Origin: Aphidius gifuensis | Lineage: Eukaryota; Arthropoda; Insecta; Hymenoptera; Braconidae | DNA: 64,000 nt | Assembly: GCF_014905175.1 (NCBI RefSeq) | Contig: NC_057788.1 | Span: 3,348,001 to 3,412,000, forward strand | Reading direction: 5' to 3' | Shown here: positions 12,430 to 24,997 of the stretch, in pieces | Layout of the letters: each line of letters opens with the position of its first letter | How positions within the stretch are numbered: the first letter of the stretch is position 1 | Translations under genes and position numbers: made by a program | Notes under the pieces: generated by a model | What the model was told of the DNA's origin: nothing | The model's database searches: none | The model's input: only the letters and a program-made list of their open reading frames with translations

Positions 12430-13393
12430 ATGAAGATAGGATTATTGAAGAATTTTTTGCACTGCTTCAGTTTAAAACAAGGCACAGTTCTCATTGCAAT
12501 TTTACAATTGGTAAATATATTTTTTTTTCCTACAAGTTATTAAGGATTTTATTTGAAAAAAATAATTTTGTTTTAGTTTATATCGGGTATTATTATGACA
12601 TTTTTTCTTCTGGCATTGGCACATGCCATGGACATTCAAGAAATGGTTGAACGTGATACTGAAGATGCACTTGAACGTGAAGCCCTTGAAGAAATATCAT
12701 CAATGCATCTTAATACTAAAAAAATGGATATTGCTCATCACAATGCTACAGGTTTGATATATTTTTAAAAAAAATTTATCATATCAAAATGATAAATAAT
12801 AATATTAATTTACAGAAAAAGTTTATTCAATGTATTGTGGATTAGTCATATCAGTAATACATTTTGTTTCTACAATTTTACTTCTTTATGGCGTATTGAT
12901 TGTAAGCTAAATATATATTTTTTTTGCAAAATTTTGTATTGAAAATTTGTGGCTTTATTTTTGATTTTTTAATCAACAGAATAACCGTCATTTTATGGCA
13001 CCATGGATGATGATTATGATGACAACAATTGTCGCTTTAATTCTCTCACTATTTCTTGTTCAACAAGATTGTCCATTTATAGCTGTTTTAGGAGGAAAAC
13101 TCGACATAATTGAACGTTAGTATTTAGAAATTATTTTAGAAAATTTTATATTATTATTATATTTTATTGTTGTTTATGTTTTTTTAGGTCTTGTTGTGTT
13201 GTTTCTTATAAACATGGGAATTTATATTTGGTTTGTCGTATATAGTACGTACAAAAGTGCTGAAAATAAAGGTGTTTTGATTCACGAAATTCACAGTGTC
13301 AAAAAACCAAAATTTGCCTTGACACCTGGAGAAGGAACAAGCAATGGAAAAGTTCGTTTACATGCCGGAACTCAAATTCCATATGAAGTCTAA
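12430..13393 (+). CDS. Four-transmembrane protein, DUF4728-like
   Basis: Protein of 227 residues in five exons: 12430-12510, 12577-12751, 12816-12901, 12980-13115 and 13188-13393. It has a first hydrophobic helix at about residues 18-45 (FISGIIMTFFLLALAHAM), an acidic extramembrane segment at about 47-85, and three further helices around 90-112, 118-140 and 152-175 (VVLFLINMGIYIWFVVY). A cytoplasmic-looking polar tail ends in GTQIPYEV. The four-helix layout, the HFMAPWMM segment before helix 3 and the IYIWFVVYS end of helix 4 resemble the insect DUF4728 family, which I believe includes the septate-junction Pasiflora proteins. That assignment is tentative; the gene model itself is firm because all phases agree. 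Confidence 0.75.
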
Positions 13394-15020
13394 AAATATA
13401 AAATATAAAAAATATTTAAAAACGTGATAAAATTATTTTCGTCAATTGATCCATATAAATTAATAAATAACATGGATCAAACAATCATACGATAATTTTT
13501 GGTGTCAAATAATGATATTTAAAATATATAAAAAAAATAAATAAAAACATAATTTACTTTGCCAATATTGACATTGATTTACAGACAAAAAAAACGAGCA
13601 AAAAATTAAATTTTCAAGTATGAATATTACTATTGCAAAAAATACTTTGTCCATTATTTTTTTACAACAAAAATTATCATTTAATTTTAACGTAAATTAA
13701 ATAATTTAAAATACTTTATGATAATAATTAAAAATATTAATTTTATTATTTATTTTTTTAAGTATATGTTATTGTTTATATTATTTAAACAAAATTAAGT
13801 ATCATTTGTTAATTAATTTTATGTAAAATAATAAATAATTTATAGCACAAAAATGATATAATTTAAAATTTAAAAATAATCAAATCAAATTGTCATATGG
13901 CTAAAGAATTTTATGCAATTATTACATAAGAAAAATATAATCACAATTAGGCTTATTTAGAAAAAAAAAATAATATTCCATAAAGTGTCTGTCTGAATGA
14001 ATAAAAATAAAATTTAGCAACTATTTATCTCATTCACATGAAATAAGAAAAAAAATAAAGAAAAACAATCAATTTATTTGTAAATGAAATAATAAAAATA
14101 ATAATGTATTATTTTTAACAACTATTTTAAGATTATTTTTCACGATGATATAATATTTTAAGACAAAAAAATAATTAGAATATAATAACATTTAATAATT
14201 GTTTTTATTTTCAATATAATATAAATTATATTTCTGTTTTTATCATTTAAAATTTGTGACAAGATATTTATTCATTATTTTGTAGTAATATTTAACGTGT
14301 TTATTAATAATGAAAAATAATATAATGATATATTCATAAACAATATATTCTTCCTTCATAAAAATTGTTCGATTTATAATATTTATTTGCATTTATTAAA
14401 GTAGTCATTTATTATTTCACATGTATAATGAGTGTGCGATAAATTTTATCAATAAAACTTGAATAATCGAGTCTATGATTTATCAATTTTTTTTATTTTT
14501 AACTAATTAATAATGATAATTTTAGTCAGTGCTTGATTTGATAAGATCTGGCTAATTTTTACTATCTCTAAAAATTCATACAATATTTATATATATATTT
14601 ATTTAAATTATAAATAATCTTTTCAAATCTATTATTGTTTTTTTCTTTCATTTTTTAATATATATATTTTATTTCGAAATTAATTTAAGACAAGAAATTT
14701 CGGCAATAGGGCCTTATTTCGTCACTAACAATTCAAGTTCTCAACAATGATCATTAAATAATATTTTAATAATATAAATTTAACAAACACATCTTTATTC
14801 TTAAGATTCATTTTAATCACTCAATAATAATTTGGTCTTATTTAATTTAAAAAAGTTCCAAAAAAAATTTCACTCATCACTGATGATTTAAATAATTTTT
14901 TAAAAATACTTTTCAATTCATAATATAATTGACTCACTGCAGTTTTTTTTATTTTTTTGAGAACTTTAATAATGAAACTTGATGATTTATATAATAATTT
15001 ATTTATATTATTATTAAACA
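13394..15020. other. Tail-to-tail intergenic region
   Basis: This 1.6-kb stretch lies between two converging genes. It is extremely AT-rich, with many short inverted A/T runs, and holds presumed 3' UTRs. A 60-codon minus frame at 14842-15024 overlaps the WDR45B stop and is rejected. Nothing else is recognisable. Confidence 0.5.
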
Positions 15021-16770
15021 TCACACTTTGTCATCTGTTATTTCAAGAAATTGAGTATAAAAATCTCGTGTTGCTTCACCTTTGTTATTAAAAACAAATT
15101 TATAATAACTACCGTCAGCACATATTACTGTAAATTAATAAAAATTATTTATAAAATATATATAAAACAAATGAATAATAATAATTTTAATAATCAATTA
15201 TAATTTACCTATGATACTATTGTTTGTGCTAAATGCACACATACAATGTGAACCTCCTGGTACTTGAAATTTACAAAAACTCCAACTTGAGCTAAAATAT
15301 TTTGGTAAAAATGTTGCTGATGCAAGACTTGATTGACGATTTAATTTTTGATCTTCAACAGCAAATACATGTACTGTACCATGATCACTTGACACACAAA
15401 GCCACGTTGAATCTTGATTAAAATTTATACTGTTTGAAACAAAAAAAAAAAACAATTGTCTCGTCATCAATCATAAACAGCACAATATTTGTTTGAAATA
15501 TAAACCAATAGTAATTATAACTTACCAATAAATATTTGCATGATGTGCACCACGTCTTAATTCATTAATCATACTACCACTTTGTGTATCAAATACACGT
15601 ATCAATGTACCTTTTTCTGATGCAGTTGCTAATCTTGTACCTTGTAAATTAAGTGCAATACATGACAATGGAGTTTCATGGGCTTCAATATTAATTGGTT
15701 GTTTTTCTGTATTAGCAAGATCTACAACTGTAAATTATAAAAACAATGATTAAATAAATTTTATTGACTAGAAATATTGGCATAATTTTACCTTGTACAT
15801 GTCCATTTTTACGTCCAGGAAATGCTAGTAATGAATTATCACTATTTGGACATAGTACACATAGTCCTTTTGGATTTGGATTTGTTTCAAAAACATGAAG
15901 CTGTTGTGGATTTTGTGTAAATGTAAATACTTTAATAACACCTTCTAATATAGCAACAATTCTATCTCTTCGTAATTTAACACCTTTAACTGGTGCATTA
16001 AATTCTAATGTTATTGCTGGTTGTTTTTTTAAATCATCCCATATAACAACTGTTGATTAAACAATATTATTTTCATTAATTATATTTAATCAATCAAGAT
16101 AATACTATTTTAATATTAACATACCTCTATTTGTAGGATAAATTGGCTTACTGCCACCACCAACAAGTGCCAAATAATTACATCTAAATAACATTTCAAC
16201 ATAGCCTAAACCACCATCATTAAAATCATGTCTTTCTTTTTCTTTTAATGGATCACAATTGTATACTCGATAACCATTTTCCATACCACATGCAAAACAT
16301 CCTGTAATTAAAATAATTAAAATAATTTTTTTTTTTTTATAAACAATAATAATAAATAATAATTTAGTCTTGTGTTAAAATTATTATGACTGAGTTAATT
16401 GAAAAAAAAAATAACAGCGATAAACAGGTAGTTATTAAAATAAATTAATAATTAATAATTTATTTTTAAAAAAAAAAAAACATCATTAAGATAATAACAT
16501 AATAATCTTGGGTCAAATTGAATAATAATAAATCAATAATTGAAAAATTAAAATTGATATGAAAGCAATAAATAAATGAGCAAAATTATGAGCTTTTTTT
16601 TTCAGTTTTTATTAGATATTTTGTTGTTGTTGTTAAAATTATTTAAGGATATAATTAATATTGTGAATGATTTGATGATTAATTGTTGATTATTTTGACG
16701 TACCTTGATCTTGGTTGAAACCGGCATAGAGCAAACCATTGCCATGGGGATTTGTAACCGTTAGATCCAT
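15021..16770 (-). CDS. WDR45B: WD-repeat phosphoinositide-binding protein WDR45B (WIPI3)
   Basis: PROPPIN-family seven-bladed beta-propeller that binds PI3P and PI(3,5)P2 on autophagic membranes. Six exons give 343 residues, matching the usual length: 16704-16770, 16125-16301, 15792-16049, 15526-15727, 15209-15429 and 15021-15127. The start reads MDLTVTNPHGNGLLYAGFNQ. The lipid-binding L/FRRG motif is present as LRRG near residue 220 (ELRRGAHHANIYCINF), followed by CVSSDHGTVHVFA, SSLASATFLPKYFSS and a C-terminal TQFLEITDDKV. These match vertebrate WDR45B more closely than WIPI1/2 or WDR45. All junctions keep phase and no lesion is seen. Confidence 0.96.
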
Positions 16771-17442
16771 CTTAGATTATAATAAAATCATGCAATTGTT
16801 GATTTATTTATTGTTGTTTATTTGGATTAAAAAAAATTATGAAAAATACACAGATTATTGAGAACCGGTAACAAATAACAATTGAACAGTAATTAAGTAA
16901 TACACATAATAGACGTCGAAGCTAAACTAAATCGTCACCATTATTCGCGCATGACAATTAAAAAATAAAAATATTTATACACAGATACAAGGAGCTACAA
17001 AAACAGCTGGCTTGTGTTCTAATTTTACGTCATTTATATTTTGATAAATATTCTACAATAATATATTAATTTTTTTTATTTAAATTCACATTATAATATT
17101 AGTAAAATTATTCTGTTGAAATATATATATTTTTCATTGTTTATAAATATTGTTTTTATGCCATTTTGTTTTTATTTACGTTTTGTTGATATTTTTAAAT
17201 GTCGGTAAAGTAGATTTAGCCATCTGTGGTCAGCAAATATAATTACACAAAAAAAGAACGAAAATTTGAATAAATAAATTGTACAAAAATAAAAAATTGA
17301 TTGTTTTTATGATTAATTTTTTTTTTTCACGTTAAAACTATTATTTTAAAAAATAAACATAATAAAAGTTGAAATTTGTTATTTAAATATTGAATAAATA
17401 AATAAATGCTTGAAGAAATTTATAAATTTTTTTTTTTTAAAA
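16771..17442. other. WDR45B upstream region and 3' flank of gustatory receptor copy 1
   Basis: Both neighbours are on the minus strand. The part next to 16770 should be the WDR45B promoter and 5' UTR; the part next to 17443 is the 3' flank of the first receptor gene. No gene or repeat is recognised. Confidence 0.5.
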
Positions 17443-19411
17443 TTAATAAACACCTTTTTTTGGATCTGAAAATTGTAGTAAAACAATTTCATATGTTACC
17501 ATTGTTCCCGCGACCTAAAACAAATATAAAAATAAATATATATCATTAATTTAAAATTATAAATTTAAGTTGTTAATGATATAACTCACAGCGAGCATAA
17601 AATTTCTTGTTATTGAAAAAAAATTAAGACCAGTAAGTGTAATGTCATCACTGGTCATTTGATCTTGCAATCGTTTTGCCTAAAAATTTTTAAAAATAAA
17701 TAATTAATCAAATTGAATAATAATAAAATCATATTATATAAAAACCTCATTTGTATATTCAACAGATGGACACTCGTAAACAGTTGGTAAAATTTTTTTA
17801 CTATGATCATTTATCCTTGATGCTGAAAACATAACAGCATTGGTGCTAAAAACCATAAATCCAAATGAAAAAAATGGAAATACTGCTGCAAATGTCACAG
17901 TGTCATCTCGTCTAAAAATAAATAAAAAATAAATATTTTTCAATAATAATATCGCATTAATTATACATTAAAATACTCACGAAATCCAAAGTAGTAATTG
18001 AAGACAAATTAGAAAAAAATAATGTGTACAAGATATAAATATCAAAGGTGAAATAACTTGATCAGTATTTTTAACAAGTTTACTTAATTTTCCATAACAA
18101 ATTCTAAGTTGATCCCAATAATTTTCATGATTATTCCAGATGGTTGTATTGATCACAATATTATTTAAAAATTTATATCTTTCAGCTAAACCAGTTGACA
18201 CCTTATGTGCCAAAAAAAAAAAAATTATATAACAAATTACTATCAATTATCAATTTATTAATTAAATTAATTTTCATGAAAATATTAAATTACCAGCATG
18301 ATGAAAAGATCAGTGAAATTCCATATGTATGATGTATAAATATTTATGACAAATAAAAAAATTTCTTCGGCCATATTGACAACTTGAAAAGATGAGAAAA
18401 AAATTGTCAATTTATGGCTTGAAAATATATTATTAATTTGAAATCTTACATTTATCATTTGATATTAAATTGACAAATTTATTTGTCGAATTATTGGGAG
18501 ATCTGTCGGCCCACAAAGCGTCGCAAAATTTTGGATCTTCTTTCATTGCCATTATTTCAACAATTCTACGAATATGTTCGATAGTTGACAGTAATATCAT
18601 GACAATTGTTATTGTATTAAATTTCCATCGAAGTTTTGGACAGTTATTATTAAACCTGTATGAAAAAAAATTAAATAACAATACATTTTTTTAATTAAAA
18701 TAACAAAAAAATTCTACAAACTTGTTCAATTGAATTTCCATCAATTGCCATTCTTGTTGTAGCTTAATCCATTTTGTTGGTAGATAAAAAAAAATTAAAT
18801 ACTCAGTAAATATACTTCCATAAAAAACACATCCTAAAATTGCTCCAACAATTCCTAATTATTTTAAAAATAAATTATTATAATAGATTGTAAATTGAAA
18901 AAATAAATTTAAAAAATTACCTTGCGTACTAAAAATACATCCGTTTGATTCAAATATTGTTTTAAACATGAAAATAAAAGATTTCCAAACGAGGATGAAT
19001 AATAAAATTAATATTATTAAACTGTATAATGTTTTTAATGATTTTAATTTAAATGACAATTTATTTGAATTGTCTGTGCACACTCCAGAAACTGGAAGTA
19101 ATCCAAATGACTGGCTTATTGCTAAAATTGGTCCAATTGATTTGTGAAAACTCTCTGGCTGCTGTGGAATTTAATTGATTGATTAAATAATTTTTAGTAT
19201 GTCCGTTAGAGGATTTTTATATCAATAATAAAATAATTATATTAGGTGAATTTACCGGTGAAATTAATAGTCGTCTATTATTTTTGTCGGTGTAAAATTT
19301 CGGCTGCACAATTATACTTCGACTCGCAGGTATTACCCAAATACTTTTTTCATCACTTCTAGCACTCATTGCAAACTTGTTTAAATCGATGGTTGATGAA
19401 ACCTTTGTCAT
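17443..19411 (-). CDS. Sugar-type gustatory receptor, array copy 1 (most canonical)
   Basis: Seven-helix chemoreceptor of the insect trehalose/sugar receptor family (Gr5a/Gr64-like), expected in the dendrites of sweet-sensing neurons. Nine exons give 457 residues: 19256-19411, 18921-19161, 18722-18854, 18450-18655, 18294-18382, 17981-18201, 17746-17911, 17590-17679 and 17443-17514. Family marks are FHKSIGPILAISQSFGLLPV after exon 1, LAERYKFLNN with ENYWDQLR and LSKLVKNTD in exon 6, LTGLNFFSITR in exon 8, and the C-terminal TYEIVLLQF. It is the only copy with all eight introns, and its SFGLLPVSGV is closest to the family norm, so it is probably the founder-like copy. The start codon was chosen by exon phase; a longer upstream reading from 19468 is possible. 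The exon 4 loop has about 12 more residues than most copies. Confidence 0.9.
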
Positions 19412-20291
19412 GATTATCGAGAGACAATAAAAATTTAGTCGTTTATTGGGATTAAAAACTACACTCAATGAATTGAATTAATTTATTTGACACTTAGAAA
19501 CCCTTATGATTAAAAAACTTGGAGGGTAAATATTTATGTTCAAGGACAAAAAACATAACGAATATTTTAGTGAATGTTAAATTTTTTTTTTATTGATTTT
19601 GTTTGGCTCGTGTGTAAATAAACATTGAATATTTATAATTTAATATCAAAATGAGTTTTCGTGTATAATATTTAATCAATAAATCAACGATAAGAAATCA
19701 TATAGGATAACTTTTATTTGATGAAATAATATTTTTAAAAATAAAATTCAAGTTATTAATCTTACAACAATTTAATTGTTTTATGTTTTTAATAATTTTA
19801 TGAGTATGTAATTTTACAGTTATAAATTTATGATTTTTTACGATCTGAATAATAATATTTATTTGCAACAGTGTTTTAATTAAATACAGAAAATATCTAA
19901 CGAATAAACTAATATAAAAAGAATCAAAACAGCAATAGAAAAACAAGCTCGAAACATTATTATCAGAATTATTAATTATTATTTTTTTTTTTGTTTAGCT
20001 GAGGATGTTATTAAAACAATAGAAAATTCATAGATGTTTAATGATTTTCTATTTCCAATTATTGATAATGATAGCTTGCAATAGTTAATACAAAATTTAT
20101 TAGAAAGTAAATGAGGCTATGCTGTTATTTTGTTTTTAAAAATTGTAGAATTACATTTTCGTTAGAAAAAACATCAGTATTTTAACATATTGTTTTTGAA
20201 CTTCAAACATGTTTTTGCTAGTCATATATGTCAATTAAATTTTAAATTATATATATGAAATTATTTAAACATTTTCACAACTATATTGTAA
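19412..20291. other. Array spacer, copies 1-2
   Basis: This contains the 5' flank of copy 1 and 3' flank of copy 2. Around 20040-20130 it resembles the spacers upstream of copies 2-4 (an ATAGTTAATR/TTGCAA-type tract), showing that spacer and gene duplicated together. An 82-codon minus frame at 19698-19946 has no family resemblance. Confidence 0.45.
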
Positions 20292-22184
20292 TTATAATAA
20301 CGTACTGTTATTATTTTTTTTATCGAAAAACTGAATGTAAATAATGACGTAAGTCACAATGGCACCTGAAACCTACAGACCAATAATTATTACCTTGCTA
20401 TCTGAATAAATAATTAAAGATTCATTTGAAAAACTTACAGTAAGCATAAATTGTCGTGTGATTGAAAAAAAATTCATTCCTGTTAATGCTACTTCATCGC
20501 AAGTTAATTGTTCAAGTAATCGCTTTGTCTGAAAAAGAAGAGATTAAATTGCTATTGATATATAAATTAAAAATAAGATGTCAATAATAGTAATTGAATA
20601 TTTTTAAAACCTCAAGTGTGTATTTTGATGCTGGACATTGATGAATAAATTGCAATAATTGGTTACTGTGGTAGTTTACTCTTGACATTGAAAAAATGAC
20701 TGTAAATGTTATGAGGATCACAAATGAAAATGAAATTAGAGGAATATTATTGCGTAAACTTGATCCTTGAGCTCTGTGAATAAGTTTAATACAAATAATT
20801 TAACAACACAAATATTATTTTGATTTAATTTAGATTCTTACGAGATGCCAATGAACAGAATCATACAAATGTAAAACATATTATGTAAACAGGATAAAAG
20901 AACTAATGCTGAAAAAGCTTCATCAGTTTTCTTGACAAGATTGCTCAACATACTGTAATTTATTCTTAAATTTTGCCAGTATGTCTCATGATCAATTGAC
21001 ACATCTGAATTTATTACAGAATTATTTGAAAATTTATATCTTTCGGCTAAGCCTAATGAGACCTGTCAACAAATATTAAAATTGATTTAAATTTAGTGTC
21101 AGAATAAATGTTATATCGAAGATATACAAACCAAGATCATAAAAACTTCGACAAATGCCCAGATTAAAGTAGCAAAAATATCCCCAATTATTAAAAAATG
21201 ATCTACAACCGCATACAAATCTGTTGATCAAATTAATTTGAATAAAATAATAATAATATAAATAATTATAACTTGTTATTTTATATAAATCTTACAATTA
21301 TTGTGAATATACTGAAAATTCATTGAATAATACATATTGTAAAATTGATCCCACCAAATTGTACAAAGTTTCAAGTTTCGTTTTTTCGAATATTCGAAAT
21401 TACGCAACCAAACATAATGAGCAACAGCACTACCTATTAAAATAAATGTAATTATTTTGAATTTTAATTTAAGTGGTGGATAACCGTAGCCCGAATTCTG
21501 TAATTGTTTTTCCATTTGCTTCCATATTTGTTGTAATTTAATCCACTTTATGGGTAATCGAAAAAAAATTAAAAACTTTAGAAAAACTAAACCAAAGTGG
21601 CCTGCGAGCAGAGTAGAAACCAATAAACCTAGTAGAATCAAGTAAAAATATTTTTTATTGTCAATTGAAAAAATATACAACATGTATTTACTTACCAATT
21701 TTGTGTGAATTACAGCTATTTAATTGTAACCATGTTAAAATTAAATACAAAAAAGATCTCAAAAATAATCCTGCCATAAAAATTAAAATAACAGCAGAGA
21801 AAAGAACTCGAAATGATTTAAAATTGAAATGCAATGTTTCAGGATAAATACTATCATTTCCAGACATTGGAAAAAAACCAAATAATTGACTCATTTTAAT
21901 AATTGGCTGCATTGCTTGATGAAAAGATTCAGGATTCTTAAATAAAAAAATACAATTTTTTCTACATCATAATTATTGTTTATTAATTTATCTATTATAA
22001 AAAAAAAAATAATTACCTCAGTTTCTGTGAATTGAAATAGTTTGTCAACCTCTTTATTAGCCGAGAAAATTTTAATACATGGTTTTGGCTGGTTAACAAT
22101 TTCTCGATTTGTTACAAATATTTCGTCATTGTTATTGAAATTGAAAATTTCTTTTTTACATTGAATTGACGATGTTCTCCTCAT
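20292..22184 (-). CDS. Sugar-type gustatory receptor, array copy 2
   Basis: Predicted taste receptor of 461 residues in eight exons: 22017-22184, 21696-21936, 21296-21628, 21132-21220, 20842-21062, 20611-20773, 20439-20528 and 20292-20372. The start is set at MRRTSS by comparison with copies 3-5; an in-frame upstream Met at 22238 would add 18 residues. Exon 2 carries FHQAMQPIIKMSQLFGFFPM. The third exon corresponds to two exons of copy 1 fused without an intron, through LQNSGYGYPPLKLKFKIITF. The C-terminus reads TYVIIYIQF instead of TYEIVLLQF and carries the longest tail of the subgroup (FDKKNNNSTLL). No stop or frameshift is seen. Confidence 0.88.
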
Positions 22185-22615
22185 TATATCTATTGAACAC
22201 TTGACAAGATAGACAAAAACATTAGAAAATAAATTCATGTTTATTGATTTCGAATTTCCAATTATTTCTAATTTATTAAGTTAATAATATTATAGAATGT
22301 TCAAATGCCGTATGAATAATTGAATAATATAATGAAATGGCCATCAAATGGAAAAAAAAAAAAAATCCATATTGATTCAATTTAATTCTGTTGTTATTAT
22401 TTATTCATATTTTAACAACGATACAACTATGCGTATATACAAAGAAATATATTGATATAGCTTTTTTTAATAATGTCGATCAATAGAATAGAGTTTACAA
22501 TAGTTAATGATGATAATTTGCAAGAGTATAACTTTGAATTTATTAATGCAAATCATGAAATTAGATTTTCAATTTTATGTATGAAATTATTCAAACAGTT
22601 TTAGAATTATACTAA
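22185..22615. other. Array spacer, copies 2-3
   Basis: A 0.43-kb spacer with the copy 2 promoter side. It is visibly homologous to the spacers at 24528-24997 and 26875-27307, sharing a tract of about 200 bp that includes TTCATATTTTAA and GAGTTTACAATAGTT. Confidence 0.5.
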
Positions 22616-24527
22616 TTATAATAATGTATTTTTTTTATCTGAAAATTGCATGTAAATAATGACGTAAGTAACAATGGCACCTGCAACCTAAAAACGAATA
22701 ATTAATACCTTGCAATGTGAATAATTAATTAAAGATTCGCATTTAAAAAACTTACAGTAAGCATAAATTGTCGTGTGACTGAAAAAAAATTCATTCCTGT
22801 TATTGCTACTTCATCGGTAGTTAATTGTTCAAGTAATCGCTTTGTCTGAAAAAGAAGAAATTATATTGCTGTTGATATGTCAATTGAAAAGGAAATATTA
22901 GTAATAATAATAATTGAATATTTTCAAACCTCAAGTGTGTATTTTGATGCTGGACATTGATAAATAAATTGCAATAATTGGTTGCTGTGATAGTTTATTC
23001 TTGACATTGAAAAAATGACAGTAAATGTTATGACAATCATAAATGAAGATGAAATTAAAGGAGTATTTTTGTGTAAACTTAAACCCCCCGATCTGTTTAG
23101 GACAAAAAATATAACAACATGAATATAATATTTTAATTTAATTATTTACATCAGGTCACTTGATTATTCTTACGAGATTCCAATGAATAAAGTTAAACAA
23201 ATGTAAAATATATTATGTACACAGGACAAAACAACTAATGATGAGAAAGTTTCATCAGTTTTCTTGACAAGATTGCTCAACATACTGTAATTTATTCTTA
23301 AATTTTGCCAATAGTTTTCGTAATCAGTTGACACACTTGAATTCATCACAGAATTATTTAAAAATTTATATCTTTCGGCTAAACCTACTGACACCTGTCA
23401 AAATTATTAAAATTAATTATATTTTTGATCAGAATTTGTATGTTAATCTAATAAATACAAACCAAGATGATGAAAAGATCGACAAACACCCAAATAAAAA
23501 AAGCAAAAAAATCTCCTACTATTAAAAAATGATCTACAACTGCATAAAGAACTGTTGGTGACAATAAAATTGATTAAATTGTAATAATAATAATATAAAA
23601 AATTATAATTTTTCATTTGTAATATCTTACGATTATCGTGAATATATTGAAAATTCATTGAATAATACATTTCGAAAAGCTCATCCCACCAAATTGTACA
23701 AAATTTCAAATCTCTTTTTTTCGAGTATTCGAGTTGCCATAACCAAACATAATGAACAGTTGTACTACCTATTAAAATAAATGTAATTATTTTGAATTTT
23801 AATTTAAGTGGTGGATAACCGTAGCCCGAACTCTGTAATTGCTTTTCCATTTGTTTCCATTTTTGTTGTAATTTAATCCACTTTATTAGTAATCGAAAAA
23901 AAATCAAAAACTTTAGAGAAAGTAAACTATAGTGTACAGCAAGCAGAGTAGAAATTAATAAACCTAAATAAAATTAAGTAAAACCATATTTTATTGTCTA
24001 TTGAAAAAATAAATATATATTGTGCTTACTTACCAATTGTGTGAGATCTACAGCTATTTATTTCTGACCATGTTAAAATTAAATACAAAAGAGATCTCCA
24101 AAATGTTCCTGCCAGAAGAATTAAAATAACAGCAGAGTAAAGTACTCGAAATGATTTAAAATTAAAATGCAATGTTTCAGGGTAAATACTGTCATTTCCT
24201 GACAATGGAAAGAAACCAAACAATTGACTCATTTTAATAATCGGCTGTATTGCTTGATGAAAAGATTCAGGATTCTTAAAAAACAAATTATAATTTTTTT
24301 AAAACTAATATAATTCTTGTTAATTAATTGATATATTATAAAAAAAAAATTATCACCTCTGCTTCTGTAAATTCAACAAGTTTGTCGATCTTTTCATCAG
24401 TTGAAGAAATTTCAATAAATGAATTTTGCCGGACGAAAATTTCTTGGTTTGTTGAAAATATTTCATCATTATTATTAAAATTAAAAATTTTTTTTTCACG
24501 TTGAATTGACGATGTTCTCCTTATCAT
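22616..24527 (-). CDS. Sugar-type gustatory receptor, array copy 3
   Basis: Predicted receptor of 459 residues in eight exons: 24357-24527, 24034-24274, 23631-23963, 23463-23551, 23174-23394, 22930-23092, 22756-22845 and 22616-22687. It starts MIRRTSSIQREKKIF. Exon 2 has FHQAIQPIIKMSQLFGFFPL; exon 5 has VGLAERYKFLNNSVMNSSVS then ENYWQNLRINYSMLSNLVKK. The end is TYVIIYMQF plus SDKKNTLL. The exon layout is that of copies 2-6. Exon 3 (LLSLKFLIFFRLLIKWIKLQ) shows substitutions where copies 2, 4 and 5 agree, but the frame is intact. Confidence 0.88.
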
Positions 24528-24997
24528 ATCTATGAAACACTTGACATTAAAATATATACAAAAACATCAGAAAATAAAGTCATGTTTATTGATTTTGAAT
24601 TTCCAATTATTTCTAATTTATTAAGTTAGTAATACTATAGATTGTTTAAACGCCGTATGAATAATTGAATAATATGATAGAGTGATCATCAAATGGATAA
24701 AAAAATTAAATTCCATGTCGATTTAAATTAATTTTTTTTGTTACTATTTATTCATATTTTAATATCGATACAACCATTGAAATTTTAAACAGTGTATACA
24801 AAGAAAAACATTGATATAGTTTTTTTTAAAATAAGGTCGATCAATAAAATGGAGTTTACAATAGTTGATAATCCTGACTTGCAAGAGTAACTTTATAATT
24901 GTTTTTGAAAATCATGAAATCCATTTATTTTTATTAAATTTTCAATTATATATATAAAATTATTCACATATTTTTACAATCATAGTAATTATTTTTA
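24528..24997. other. Array spacer, copies 3-4
   Basis: A 0.47-kb spacer, homologous over much of its length to the spacers 5' of copies 2 and 4. No coding sequence is seen. Confidence 0.5.
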